Shown piece by piece: positions 52,614-60,959 of a DNA stretch of 64,000 bases. The stretch is from Chryseobacterium sp. BGARF1 (GTDB taxonomy: Bacteria > Bacteroidota > Bacteroidia > Flavobacteriales > Weeksellaceae). Every line of letters starts with the position of its first letter. Within the stretch, counting starts at the first letter, position 1. The stretch spans positions 78,315 to 142,314 of the forward strand of contig NZ_LELA01000092.1 in the NCBI RefSeq assembly GCF_001677955.1, in the 5' to 3' direction. A model generated the notes under the pieces. The model was not told the origin of the DNA. It did not search any database and saw only the letters and a list, made by a program, of their open reading frames with translations. The position numbers were made by a program, and so were the translations under genes.

Positions 52614-52748
52614 ATGATGAAAAAAAAATTAGAACGTATTTATTTTCGGAGCCTAAAAAAAGGCTCTGAGATAAATACAAAAAAAGGAAAACACAATTCA
52701 TATAATAAATACACAAATGATGAAAGTTCTATTTTTCTCATAATTTAA
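52614..52748 (+). CDS. Possible 44-residue small protein in repeat copy 2
   Basis: ATGATG preceded by aaggaggt with about 8 bases spacing, which is an unusually strong Shine-Dalgarno for Bacteroidota. The frame reads MMKKKLERIYFRSLKKGSEI and ends FLII at a TAA; it is very basic. In copy 1 the equivalent frame stops after five codons because the A run is one base shorter. It may be a real small gene duplicated and broken, or a chance frame over a structured RNA. No homolog is known to me. Confidence 0.3.
   Translation: MMKKKLERIYFRSLKKGSEINTKKGKHNSYNKYTNDESSIFLII
52636..52678 (+). ncRNA. Predicted hairpin of repeat copy 2
   Basis: Base-for-base identical to the hairpin of copy 1 (gtatttat at 52636-52643, ataaatac at 52671-52678, inner gagcc/ggctc), although flanking parts of the units differ. 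Confidence 0.35.
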
Positions 52749-52761
52749 TTTTTGGTTCAAA

Positions 52762-52791
52762 AAAATACCTCCGAAAATTCGGAGGTATTTT
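52762..52791. terminator. Terminator of guaB (bidirectional form)
   Basis: 14-bp stem aaaatacctccgaa (52762-52775) / ttcggaggtatttt (52778-52791), just downstream of the guaB stop on the minus strand; A/T runs on both sides. Confidence 0.87.
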
Positions 52792-52810
52792 ATGTATATA
52801 TATTAGTTTA

Positions 52811-54271
52811 TTACAAAGAATAATTAGGTGCTTCCTGTGTGATAATCACATCATGTGGATGAGATTCTTTCAAACCGCTTCCTGTAATCATTACCATTTT
52901 AGTTTTAGTTTGTAAAGCTTCAACATCTTTAGCGCCGCAATACCCCATTCCAGCTCTTAAACCTCCAACTAATTGGAAAATTACATCTTCCAGCTTACCT
53001 TTACTTGGAACTCTTCCTTCGATTCCTTCAGGAACGAATTTTTTAGCCTCACTTTGAAAATATCTTTCTTTTCCACCTCTCTTCATTGCAGAAAGACTTC
53101 CCATACCTTGGTACGTTTTGAATTTTCTACCCTGGAAAATAATTTCTTCACCTGGAGCTTCATCTGTTCCGGCTAAAAGTGAACCCAACATTACAGCTCC
53201 TGCTCCACTTGCGATAGCTTTCACGATATCACCTGAAAGTTTAATTCCACCATCGGCAATTACCGCAACATTTTGAGATTTAGCATATTCGTAAACGTTG
53301 TAAATAGCAGATAATTGAGGAACCCCAACTCCCGCGACAACTCTCGTTGTACAGATAGAACCCGGGCCAACACCCACTTTAAGAACATTTGCACCCGCTT
53401 TAATTAAAGCTTCAGCAGCTTCAGCAGTTACAATATTTCCACCCACGATATCCAAATCAGGATATTTGCTTCTGATTTCTGAAATTTTATCTAAAACTCC
53501 TTTAGAATGCCCGTGAGCAGAATCAATACCGATAATATCAACTCCGGCTTTTACCAAAGCTTCAATTCTGTCTAAAGTATCTTCACCCACTCCAACTCCA
53601 GCACCAACGATCAAACGACCACTTTCGTCTTTGTTGGCATTTGGATATTCCAATTGATTATCGATATCTTTAATGGTAATTAAACCTACCAATTTATTAT
53701 TCTTATCAACAATAGGAAGCTTCTCAACTCTACTTTTAAGAAGAATTTCTTTCGCTTTTTCAAGATTTGTATCCTTATCTGAAGTGATAAGATTATTTTT
53801 GGTCATGATCTCTTCCACTTTCATCTCAAGGTTTTCCTGATATTTTACGTCTCTGTTGGTAATGATACCAATCAACGTATTTTCTGCGTCCACAACGGGA
53901 AGACCAGAAATTTTATATTTTGCCATCGTTTCTTTAGCTTCAGCTAAGGTATGGTCTTTCGAAAGCGTTACAGGATCAGAAATCATTCCGTTTTCAGAAC
54001 GCTTCACTCTGTTTACCTGAGCGGCCTGTTCGGCAATCGTCATATTTTTATGAATGAAACCCAAACCGCCAACTCTTGCCAAAGCAATCGCCAAATCACC
54101 CTCTGTAACGGTATCCATTGCAGCGGAAACAATCGGAACATTAAGCGTAATTTTATCGGTAAGTCTTGATTTTAATGAAACCTGGTTAGGTAAAACTTCA
54201 GAATAAGCAGGGACTAGAAGCACGTCATCGAAAGTGATGGCTGTCTCTACAATTTTGTTATGAATAGACAT
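52811..54271 (-). CDS. guaB: Inosine-5'-monophosphate dehydrogenase
   Basis: 486 residues. NAD-dependent oxidation of IMP to XMP, the committed step of GMP synthesis. The catalytic Cys307 is in [14 protein letters not shown] pair of CBS domains lies between residues ~95 and ~205 ([37 protein letters not shown]). The flap and IMP site are seen in [18 protein letters not shown]. The length and order are standard. Single-gene unit with a good -7 element upstream and a strong terminator. Confidence 0.97.
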   Translation of the reverse strand: MSIHNKIVETAITFDDVLLVPAYSEVLPNQVSLKSRLTDKITLNVPIVSAAMDTVTEGDLAIALARVGGLGFIHKNMTIAEQAAQVNRVKRSENGMISDPVTLSKDHTLAEAKETMAKYKISGLPVVDAENTLIGIITNRDVKYQENLEMKVEEIMTKNNLITSDKDTNLEKAKEILLKSRVEKLPIVDKNNKLVGLITIKDIDNQLEYPNANKDESGRLIVGAGVGVGEDTLDRIEALVKAGVDIIGIDSAHGHSKGVLDKISEIRSKYPDLDIVGGNIVTAEAAEALIKAGANVLKVGVGPGSICTTRVVAGVGVPQLSAIYNVYEYAKSQNVAVIADGGIKLSGDIVKAIASGAGAVMLGSLLAGTDEAPGEEIIFQGRKFKTYQGMGSLSAMKRGGKERYFQSEAKKFVPEGIEGRVPSKGKLEDVIFQLVGGLRAGMGYCGAKDVEALQTKTKMVMITGSGLKESHPHDVIITQEAPNYSL

Positions 54272-54284
54272 CTTTACTTTCTTG

Positions 54285-54292
54285 CAAAATTA
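54285..54292 (-). promoter_or_regulatory. -7 element for guaB
   Basis: On the minus strand it reads TAATTTTG, matching TAnnTTTG, 13 bases upstream of the ATG. Confidence 0.5.
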
Positions 54293-54419
54293 AGTCTTTT
54301 TACTGGAATACGAAAATAGAATTAAATAGTTTAAATAAAACTTAATAATTCATATTATAAATCGAAAAAAAGCCACTCAGAGAGTGACTTTACAAAATTA
54401 AATATAGTTGAATATGAAA

Positions 54420-54920
54420 TTATTTATCTGACGCAATAGTAATCATTCTAGAAATATCATCTGCTGTAAAGCTGCCTTTAACATCCAAAAACACCATATC
54501 TTTTTTTGAATTTACAGTAATCAACATATTATTGATCATCTCGCCTTTTTGTTTTACTCTGATATTTACATTATCGCCATCGTGTTTTATAGTTGCCCAA
54601 TCTTCGTAATTATTGTCTCTAAGATAATTGGCATAATCTTTCAGCATTTCTTCACTTCCATTGGCAACGGTCATCATTTTTATTTTTGAAACTTTTTTCA
54701 CCATTGCAATCGCAGCTTCACTTTCACCTTCTTCTCTCAAAGCTTTTTTGATATAAGGTTTCGCTAAAAACAACGGTACATTAAAACTTGCAAATTGTGC
54801 ATCCTGAGAATCATAATTTGATTTTGAGAAGAATTCTATATTCGGTTTGCTGGAAACAATGCAAGACTGCAGTAAAAATAATGTGCAACAAACGAGAAAA
54901 ATGTTTTTAAAAATTTTCAT
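54420..54920 (-). CDS. DUF4252 lipoprotein
   Basis: 166 residues. Lipoprotein signal peptide MKIFKNIFLVCCTLFLLQSC (lipobox cysteine at residue 20). The body (KVSKIKMMTVANGSEEMLKDYANYL, WATIKHDGDNVNIRVKQKGEMINNMLITVNSKKDMVFLDVKGSFTADDISRMI) fits the DUF4252 family. It is the last gene of the sigma-factor operon, 12 bases after the preceding gene, which also has a DUF4252-like N-terminal half. Function unknown; such proteins commonly sit with ECF sigma systems in Bacteroidota. Confidence 0.85.
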   Translation of the reverse strand: MKIFKNIFLVCCTLFLLQSCIVSSKPNIEFFSKSNYDSQDAQFASFNVPLFLAKPYIKKALREEGESEAAIAMVKKVSKIKMMTVANGSEEMLKDYANYLRDNNYEDWATIKHDGDNVNIRVKQKGEMINNMLITVNSKKDMVFLDVKGSFTADDISRMITIASDK

Positions 54921-54932
54921 GACCTAAGTTTT

Positions 54933-56195
54933 TTAGTTGATTTGATTTAAACTTCCCGCAGAAGATTTGCTGATGTTTGCCTCAATTTTAGGATTTCCTC
55001 TGTATTTCACAGATCCTGCTGATGAAGCCTTCACTTTTAATTGATTTTTTGCACTCACAGAAACACTACTTCCCGATGTAGACTCCACGATACCAATATT
55101 TGCAGTTAATTGGTCTGCCTTACAAGAAGCACCACTGCTTGCATCAATTGATACATATTCAGTATTTCCTTCTAACTTAATACTAGATCCGCTTGAGCTT
55201 TTAACTAAAACTTTATCTGAACTGATTGACGCTTTCACATTAGATCCTGAACTTGCTTCAATATTTGATGTTCCAGAAATTTGAAATTTCGCAACAATCC
55301 CAGATCCCGAAGAAGCATCAACTGTCATCTCTTTTCCTCTGATTTCATTCACTGTCGTAAAGTTGGAGCCTGATGAAGTCTTAATTCTATCCATTTTCGG
55401 CGAAGAGACATTCACACTTAGGTTTTTGAATCTTAAATTTTTTGTTCCTTTATTATCAATCGAAATTTTTAAAATCCCGTTCTCCACTTTTGTAATTACA
55501 TTTTGAAGTTTATCTGCATCTGCAAAGACTTTCACGCTGGTAGAATTTTCCTGTGTAAAAACTACTTTTACTCCTGTACTGACGTCAATTCCGGAGAATT
55601 GCCCTACGTTTCTGCTCTCCCCGTTGAGATAGGAAGACGTATTTTCCGAAGCAAAGCTGCTCGTCATTGTAGTTCTTGTGGTATTTGTCTTTGTTTCGTT
55701 AGAATTAATGATTTTGTTCACGTCATCCATAGAAAGCTTTCCATCAAGCATTACAAGAATACTTTCGCCACCACCACTATCTATATTTAAAAGCATGTTT
55801 TCTAAAGTACCATCTTTTTCAGCTTCAGATGAAAGAAATTTAATTTTGCTGCCTCCGTTTTTTACAGACATAATCTCACTGTAGTTAAGATTTTTAACGA
55901 AAGTTGAAATCTCTTTATTAAGCTGATTAATATTTGTCTTTGAATTCCCTTCAGGATTTTCTGTAATAAGGATTTTCAGCCCATTGATTTTGGCCAATAG
56001 AGGTTTAATCTGATCAAGTTCTGCATCTGCAATGTTCAGGTTACTGAGCATTCCAAACATAGGTTTTGCAATCTTAATCGAAGTTACCCCTTCCACTTCC
56101 TGATATTTATCAAAAAGTTGATCTAATTTGTTTTTCTGTCCGTATACAAGGAAATGAGACAGCACAAGTGTACATATAATGAATATTTTTTTCAT
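54933..56195 (-). CDS. DUF4252-like / GIN-domain (DUF2807) fusion protein
   Basis: 420 residues with signal peptide MKKIFIICTLVLSHFLVYGQ. Residues ~25-170 resemble DUF4252 (FDKYQEVEGVTSIKIAKPMFGML, GGGESILVMLDGKLSMDDVNKII). Residues ~195-415 are a head-GIN-domain beta-helix (FSGIDVSTGVKVVFTQENSTSVKVFADADKL, then repeated ASSGS turns such as DASSGSGIVAKF and IEASSGSNVKAS). The repeated serine-glycine turns mark the beta-helix coils. Likely periplasmic or surface-exposed; possibly adhesive or sensing. It lies between the anti-sigma-like gene and the DUF4252 lipoprotein. Confidence 0.82.
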   Translation of the reverse strand: MKKIFIICTLVLSHFLVYGQKNKLDQLFDKYQEVEGVTSIKIAKPMFGMLSNLNIADAELDQIKPLLAKINGLKILITENPEGNSKTNINQLNKEISTFVKNLNYSEIMSVKNGGSKIKFLSSEAEKDGTLENMLLNIDSGGGESILVMLDGKLSMDDVNKIINSNETKTNTTRTTMTSSFASENTSSYLNGESRNVGQFSGIDVSTGVKVVFTQENSTSVKVFADADKLQNVITKVENGILKISIDNKGTKNLRFKNLSVNVSSPKMDRIKTSSGSNFTTVNEIRGKEMTVDASSGSGIVAKFQISGTSNIEASSGSNVKASISSDKVLVKSSSGSSIKLEGNTEYVSIDASSGASCKADQLTANIGIVESTSGSSVSVSAKNQLKVKASSAGSVKYRGNPKIEANISKSSAGSLNQIN

Positions 56196-56248
56196 GAGTT
56201 CAGTTAAATTTAATTGATTACAAGCCTGATCAGTTGCATAATCTGTTG

Positions 56249-56917
56249 TTAATAATCTACGTTGTCCATTACTTTCGGAGCTAATGCCTGATTGACATTA
56301 TTAGCTACAACCTGGAATGAATATTTTGTTATATTGATAGCTTCTTCCATATTATCGATACGTTTACCGTTTACGATAACATAAGAATCTTTATATCCTG
56401 TGGAATCTTTTAAAGTTTGACTTTTTAAACCTGAATTGTAAACATATCTCGGTTTTGACTCTTTTTTAATTCTGCTTTTTTTAGAGAGAATTTCATCCAA
56501 AACATCTTTTTCAGCAATCGAGTTTTCCACAAAAATAGAATCTTGCTTTGGTCCCGAAACAGAATCAGTAATATGAACTGCAACCTGCGAATTAGGATTA
56601 TGATTTTCGTTAATAAAATCATTTTTCTGTTTCTGAATTTCGTTTTCGACTAATTTTGCCTGATCTACAATCTCTCCATTTTGATTATAATTAAATAAAA
56701 AACCAAAACTTAAAAGTATTACAGCACTTGCAGCCATCCAAAACCATTTCGGAAGCGAAGGTTTTTTACCTTGAATAGGAATTATTAGTGCTTCATCGGC
56801 TGAAATATCATTACCTTCTGCTTTCTGAAGAAAATCTTCAAAATCCCAATTCATTCTTTCCTCCTTTAAACCTTGGAAGATCTCGTTATATTTATCTTGA
56901 AATTTGTCGTTGCTCAT
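56249..56917 (-). CDS. Probable anti-sigma factor-like membrane protein
   Basis: 222 residues. The N-terminal ~70 residues (FQDKYNEIFQGLKEERMNWDFEDFLQKAE) are cytosolic and acidic, followed by one membrane segment (WFWMAASAVILLSFGFLF) and a ~130-residue periplasmic part rich in Lys, Asn and Ser. This matches single-pass anti-sigma architecture, although no zinc-type anti-sigma HxxxCxxC motif is present. Its start overlaps the end of the sigma factor gene by 26 bases, implying coupled translation. The role is inferred from position. Confidence 0.7.
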   Translation of the reverse strand: MSNDKFQDKYNEIFQGLKEERMNWDFEDFLQKAEGNDISADEALIIPIQGKKPSLPKWFWMAASAVILLSFGFLFNYNQNGEIVDQAKLVENEIQKQKNDFINENHNPNSQVAVHITDSVSGPKQDSIFVENSIAEKDVLDEILSKKSRIKKESKPRYVYNSGLKSQTLKDSTGYKDSYVIVNGKRIDNMEEAINITKYSFQVVANNVNQALAPKVMDNVDY

Positions 56918-57401
56918 AGCTCATCAGTTGTGAGATTTGTTCTTTTACTTTTTGTCTTGCTCGCATCAGGTTGACCCTTACTGCATTTTCTTCCATTTCC
57001 AACATTTCAGAAATTTCCGACACTTCATACTCTTCTACGTCTTTCAGATGAATCACCGCTTTCTGTTTCTCTGGAAGCTGGTTGATAAAACCTATAATAT
57101 GTTCTTTCAGATTATTCACCTCCATACTATACAATTCCGATCGATGAAGCTGCATATCAGCAAAACCTAACTTTACATCGTGATGCTTCAACCGGTTAAG
57201 ACATTCATTTCTTACAGATTTTAAAGCATAGGATTTAAAATTACCAAACTTTTCCAGCTCATCTTTTTTTTGCCAGAACTTAATCATCAGATCCTGCACT
57301 ACATCTTCGGCTTCATCGCTGCTCATGACAAACCTTTTTGCAAAACGGAACATCTCATCTCTGAGAGTAAATACCGTATCCCTAAAAGTTTCTTGGGTCA
57401 T
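56892..57401 (-). CDS. ECF-type RNA polymerase sigma factor
   Basis: 169 residues. Region 2 is visible as MFRFAKRFVMSSDEAEDVVQDLMIKFWQK, and region 4 as FINQLPEKQKAVIHLKDVEEYEVSEISEMLEMEENAVRVNLMRARQKVKEQI, with the helix-turn-helix that reads the -35 region. It heads a four-gene operon with an anti-sigma-like protein and two DUF4252 proteins. It probably responds to an envelope signal and controls its own operon, but no target promoter can be read here. Confidence 0.92.
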   Translation of the reverse strand: MTQETFRDTVFTLRDEMFRFAKRFVMSSDEAEDVVQDLMIKFWQKKDELEKFGNFKSYALKSVRNECLNRLKHHDVKLGFADMQLHRSELYSMEVNNLKEHIIGFINQLPEKQKAVIHLKDVEEYEVSEISEMLEMEENAVRVNLMRARQKVKEQISQLMSYEQRQISR

Positions 57402-57454
57402 AAGTTTCGTTTCTATAAATAAGACAATCTGAAATCGAAATATATTACACTAAA

Positions 57455-57486
57455 AATAAAAAAACTTCAAAAAAAATTTGAAGTTT
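57455..57486 (-). terminator. Terminator downstream of the GlmU-like gene
   Basis: 10-bp stem aaacttcaaa (57462-57471) / tttgaagttt (57477-57486); on the minus strand it is followed by a T-rich stretch. Confidence 0.7.
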
Positions 57487-57525
57487 GATTTTTATCTCTG
57501 TAAATATTTTTAAATCAACAGTCTT

Positions 57526-57573
57526 TTTGTCATGCTGAAAGCATCTAAGCTTAGATTCCTACGGAATGACAAA
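57526..57573. repeat. Intergenic palindromic repeat (REP-like)
   Basis: Outer arms tttgtcat (57526-57533) and atgacaaa (57566-57573) enclose a perfect 14-bp palindrome atctaagcttagat (57543-57556). The tttgtcat...ggaatgacaaa layout resembles short dispersed elements I recall from flavobacterial genomes. It is the main content of the 190-base spacer 57402-57591, besides the terminator. Confidence 0.55.
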
Positions 57574-57591
57574 CATGGTGTCTATTTGAAA

Positions 57592-58752
57592 TTAATAATT
57601 TTGAAAAATATGCTTTAAAATACTTTTATCATCGTCTGTTAAAGGCAATTTTCTTCTTGCCATTACTTTTTCGGCAACTTCGTACGCTTTATCTAATTTA
57701 AATCGTTCATCATCTTTAAAACCACCCCACGAAAAATTTTCAATTAAATTTGGAGGAAAACCTTCTTTAAAAATATTGGACGCAACCCCAATGACCGTTC
57801 CTGTATTCAATTGAGTATTGATCGCCGTTTTAGAATGGTCTCCCATAATTAAACCAGCAAATTGCAAACCTGTATCTTGGAAATCTTTTGTTCTGTAATT
57901 CCAAAGTTTTACATTTCCGTAGTTATTTTTTAAGTTAGAAGAATTAGTATCTGCACCAAGATTACACCATTCCCCAATCACAGAATTCCCTATAAAACCG
58001 TCATGACCTTTATTCGAATAACCAAAAATAATGATGTTACTCACTTCACCACCTACTTTAGAATGCGGACCAACCGTGGTTGCACCATAAATTTTTGCTC
58101 CTAAATTAAATTTAGAACCCTCACAAAGGGCAATCGGACCACGAAGATTACAGCCTTCCATCACCTCAGCATTTTTTCCGATATAAATTTTTCCGGTTTT
58201 GGTGTTGATGGTTGAGAATTCTATTTCTGTGCCTTCTTCAATAAACAAATCTTCTTTATTTCCTAAAAAGCCGTTGGTAGAAGATAATTCCTGAGAAATC
58301 CTTCCTTTGGTCAGCAATTCAAAGTCAAAATCGATAGCTTCTTTATTATAAGTAAATAAATCAGTTGGATTTTTAAAGAAAACGAGCTCTTCTTTAATAT
58401 CGGTCATTTTTTCAATCTGATTCAAAGAAAAACCATCCATATTGATCTTCGCAGCTACTAGTTCATCTTCATAAACCAAAGCTTCACCTTGTTTCAAATC
58501 TTTTATTTGCTGAATTACTGCTTCTGTTGGTAAAAAATTGGTTACCAAAAACAGACTTTCTTTTTTTTGTGGCTCAGCAAATTTATGCTGAAGATAAGCC
58601 TCTGTAAAAAAAGATACTTCGGTATTCTCTAATATTTTTTGCCATCTTTCAGAGAAAGTAAGGATTCCACATCGCATTTCAGCGACAGGTCTTGTAAAAG
58701 TTAGAGGAAGAAAATCTTCCCAATATTGTGCATCGGAGAATACGAGTTGCAT
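57592..58752 (-). CDS. GlmU-like sugar-phosphate nucleotidyltransferase/acetyltransferase (Bacteroidota form)
   Basis: 386 residues, resembling the alternative Bacteroidota GlmU (TIGR03991-type), proposed to make UDP-GlcNAc. The N-terminal part (MQLVFSDAQYWEDFLPLTFTRPVAEMRCGILTFSERW) is the diagnostic opening and lacks the usual LAAGxGTRM loop. Residues ~190-330 show left-handed beta-helix hexapeptide repeats (IYIGKNAEVMEGCNLRGPIALCEGSKFNLGAKIYGATTVGPHSKVGGEVSN). The catalytic activity is by family resemblance. A perfect heptanucleotide array sits 8 bases upstream of its ATG. Confidence 0.85.
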   Translation of the reverse strand: MQLVFSDAQYWEDFLPLTFTRPVAEMRCGILTFSERWQKILENTEVSFFTEAYLQHKFAEPQKKESLFLVTNFLPTEAVIQQIKDLKQGEALVYEDELVAAKINMDGFSLNQIEKMTDIKEELVFFKNPTDLFTYNKEAIDFDFELLTKGRISQELSSTNGFLGNKEDLFIEEGTEIEFSTINTKTGKIYIGKNAEVMEGCNLRGPIALCEGSKFNLGAKIYGATTVGPHSKVGGEVSNIIIFGYSNKGHDGFIGNSVIGEWCNLGADTNSSNLKNNYGNVKLWNYRTKDFQDTGLQFAGLIMGDHSKTAINTQLNTGTVIGVASNIFKEGFPPNLIENFSWGGFKDDERFKLDKAYEVAEKVMARRKLPLTDDDKSILKHIFQNY

Positions 58753-58760
58753 TTTTTTAA

Positions 58761-58795
58761 GATGTTAGATGTTAGATGTTAGATGTTAGATGTTA
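58761..58795. repeat. Perfect tandem heptanucleotide repeat gatgtta x5
   Basis: Five exact copies of a 7-base unit begin 8 bases upstream of the GlmU-like start codon, in its leader or promoter region. The remaining part of the 58753-58935 spacer holds only the rpmE2 terminator. Confidence 0.9.
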
Positions 58796-58886
58796 GGCAT
58801 CTAATTTCTACTCAAAGCAAAAATACAAATAGTAAAACTAATTTCTCACCTCTTACTTTTAATTTCTATCTTTTTTATCCACAAAA

Positions 58887-58913
58887 AAAGTCTCCCGAAA
58901 ATCGGAAGACTTT
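58887..58913 (-). terminator. Terminator of rpmE2
   Basis: 12-bp stem aaagtctcccga (58887-58898) / tcggaagacttt (58902-58913) with one mismatch; A run on its 5' side gives a U run on the minus transcript. Confidence 0.8.
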
Positions 58914-58935
58914 AAATATTTTTAATATCAAAAAA

Positions 58936-59187
58936 TTACTTAGCGAATTTTTTGTATTTGTTCATAAACTTGTCTACTCTACCTGCAGTATCAACTAATT
59001 TAGTTTTTCCTGTGTAGAAAGGGTGAGAAGTAGAAGAGATTTCCATTTTGATCAATGGGTACTCAGTTCCTTCAAACTCGATAGTGTCTTTTGTGTCAGC
59101 TGTTGACTTGCCTAAGAATACGTCGTCGTTACTCATATCTTTGAAAACAACAAGTCTATAATTTTCTGGGTGAATTCCTTTTTTCAT
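58936..59187 (-). CDS. rpmE2: 50S ribosomal protein L31 type B
   Basis: 83 residues. [21 protein letters not shown] and [28 protein letters not shown] are the type B L31 pattern. There are no cysteines at all, so this is the zinc-independent (C-minus) form, which in many bacteria replaces zinc-L31 under zinc limitation; in Bacteroidota it is commonly the only L31. It is monocistronic with its own -7 element. Confidence 0.95.
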   Translation of the reverse strand: MKKGIHPENYRLVVFKDMSNDDVFLGKSTADTKDTIEFEGTEYPLIKMEISSTSHPFYTGKTKLVDTAGRVDKFMNKYKKFAK

Positions 59188-59261
59188 AATACAAATTTTT
59201 AAAAAATTAAAGTTCTGCTTTCGAAATAGTAATGGTATTTCTTCTGCTAAATTTTAGGTTG

Positions 59262-59269
59262 CAAAAATA
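59262..59269 (-). promoter_or_regulatory. -7 element for rpmE2
   Basis: On the minus strand it reads TATTTTTG, matching TAnnTTTG, about 75 bases upstream of the ATG. Confidence 0.45.
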
Positions 59270-59340
59270 CAATAATTTTTATAATATACAAATACCTTGT
59301 CAACTATTTTTAAAAGATAAGAAAATTAAAGTATTTTCGT

Positions 59341-59348
59341 TAAATTTG
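59341..59348 (+). promoter_or_regulatory. -7 element for the beta-helix lipoprotein gene
   Basis: TAAATTTG, about 115 bases before the chosen ATG at 59463, leaving a leader that contains the hairpin at 59378-59424. Confidence 0.45.
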
Positions 59349-59377
59349 AAACTTACTTAAATTTTAATTTTGATGAA

Positions 59378-59424
59378 ATCGCTAAGACAGACTTTGACTA
59401 CGAGCATCAATGATGCTAAGCGAT
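59378..59424. repeat. Compound hairpin in the leader of the 59463 gene
   Basis: Outer arms atcgct (59378-59383) / agcgat (59419-59424) and an inner hairpin agcatc (59403-59408) / gatgct (59412-59417). The intervening actttgactacgagc resembles the ttttgactacgtcg sequence near the right window edge, so it may be a dispersed element. Confidence 0.4.
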
Positions 59425-59462
59425 AACATATGACCTCAAATAAAACAAAAAATTTCTACCCT

Positions 59463-60878
59463 ATGAAATTCAAATCATTACTCTTTTTATCATTCTGGAT
59501 GTTATTCTTGGCGATTTCTTGTGACAAAGATGATATTACTTTTGATGCTCCTTCTCAGGAACTTAGCTTTTCTAGAGACACGGTATTTTGCGACACAGTT
59601 TATCATCAGGTACGCTCAGAAACCTATGTGGTAAAAGTATTTAATAATGAAGATAAGGATGTAATGATTCCAAGAATTAATCTTGAAAAAGGAGCTGCAT
59701 CATTATATAAAATAAATGTAGACGGAAAAACGGGGCACGATTTTCAGAATGTTCCGCTTAGAAAAAAAGACAGTCTTTACATTTTTGTAGAAATTGCTCC
59801 TCAAGCTACAGGTCCGGAAGCAATTGCTGAAGACAGAGTTTTATTTACTACAGGAGCCGGACAGCAGCATGTCACTTTATTTTCTGTTGTTCAGGATGCC
59901 GAATTTTTCATTAAAACGCCTACTAATCCTAATGTGATTGCCACTGATGTGACGTGGTCTAGTAATAAAGCTAAAATTATTTACGGAGACTTAACTGTAA
60001 ATACTGGAGTTCATTTGAATATACAACCAGGAACAAAAGTATATTTCCATAAAAACAGCGGAATGAAAGTTTCAGCTGGTGCGACTTTAAATATCAACGG
60101 AACCGCAACTGATCAGGTAATTATTCGTGGAGACCGAAATGACACTTACTATGACACCATCCCAAGAAACTGGAATTCTATTAAAATGGAAGCCGCTTCT
60201 GTTTTAAATATGAATCATACTAGACTTTTCGGAGGAACTAGAGGTCTTGATATGAAACAAGCTACTGCAACCATCAAAAATTCATTCATTCACACATTTC
60301 AGGAATACGGTATTTATTCAGTGGGTTCAAAAGTAAATGCTGAAAATTTGGTCATGAATAATTGCGGAGAATCTTGTATTGGAATTTTCTATGGTGGAAA
60401 TTATACTTTTACTCATGCAACCATTGCTAATTATTCTGCTACCATGAATGATAGAAGCCGTATGGGAATTTTTGCCACCAATGAGTGGACAAATGATAAT
60501 GGACAAATTGATTACGGAGCTCTTCAAAATTTAAGCATTCTCAATAGTATTGTGTATTCAGATAGAGACAATTCTATACATTTAGAACAAGCAGGTATGT
60601 ACCAATTTAATTATTTAATTCAAAATTCATTAATAAAATACAGCGATGTTTCAGGAGCTGGATTTCTGTTTGAAAATAATCCTACCAATAGCGTCATTCA
60701 AAGTATAAAAAATCAAGACCCTAGATTTATAAATTATTTTGCGGCTAAGATGAATTTAAGAGTAAAAGCTGATTCTCCTGCAAAAAATAAGGGTGATGTA
60801 ACAGTTGCTAATACGGTTCCTACTGATATTGTAGGTGTTTCAAGAACGACCAGTCCAACTTTAGGAGCTTATCAGTAG
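59463..60878 (+). CDS. Lipoprotein with right-handed beta-helix domain
   Basis: 471 residues from the ATG at 59463, which opens a proper lipoprotein signal peptide (MKFKSLLFLSFWMLFLAISC, Cys 20). The frame extends 11 codons further upstream without adding signal-like residues. The N-terminal ~150 residues are beta-rich (FSRDTVFCDTVYHQVRSETYVVKVFNNEDKDVMIP). From about residue 165 the pattern is that of a pectin-lyase-like parallel beta-helix (NTGVHLNIQPGTKVYFHKNSGMKVSAGATLNINGTATDQVIIRG), ending PTLGAYQ. Likely outer-membrane anchored. Substrate unknown. Confidence 0.75.
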   Translation: MKFKSLLFLSFWMLFLAISCDKDDITFDAPSQELSFSRDTVFCDTVYHQVRSETYVVKVFNNEDKDVMIPRINLEKGAASLYKINVDGKTGHDFQNVPLRKKDSLYIFVEIAPQATGPEAIAEDRVLFTTGAGQQHVTLFSVVQDAEFFIKTPTNPNVIATDVTWSSNKAKIIYGDLTVNTGVHLNIQPGTKVYFHKNSGMKVSAGATLNINGTATDQVIIRGDRNDTYYDTIPRNWNSIKMEAASVLNMNHTRLFGGTRGLDMKQATATIKNSFIHTFQEYGIYSVGSKVNAENLVMNNCGESCIGIFYGGNYTFTHATIANYSATMNDRSRMGIFATNEWTNDNGQIDYGALQNLSILNSIVYSDRDNSIHLEQAGMYQFNYLIQNSLIKYSDVSGAGFLFENNPTNSVIQSIKNQDPRFINYFAAKMNLRVKADSPAKNKGDVTVANTVPTDIVGVSRTTSPTLGAYQ

Positions 60879-60880
60879 TA

Positions 60881-60915
<35 letters not shown>

Positions 60916-60959
60916 AATTAACTTGATTCTTTAAACTTTTAACTTGGCTCTTAAAAAAA

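Larger units (their letters stand above)
52423..52704. repeat. Two tandem ~142-base repeat units with an internal long hairpin
   Basis: Copy 1 begins at 52423 and copy 2 at 52565; by eye they differ at about ten positions, including one base in a poly-A run. A third, partial copy of the boundary motif cacaaatgatgaaa occurs at 52712-52725. Each unit contains a purine-rich gggaggt/aaggaggt, ATGATG, an A run, and an identical hairpin (52493-52535 and 52636-52678: gtatttat/ataaatac outer stem, gagcc/ggctc inner stem, A-rich loop). This is the main content of the 628-base gene-free interval 52183-52810, apart from its two terminators. Coding or RNA nature is open. Confidence 0.85.
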
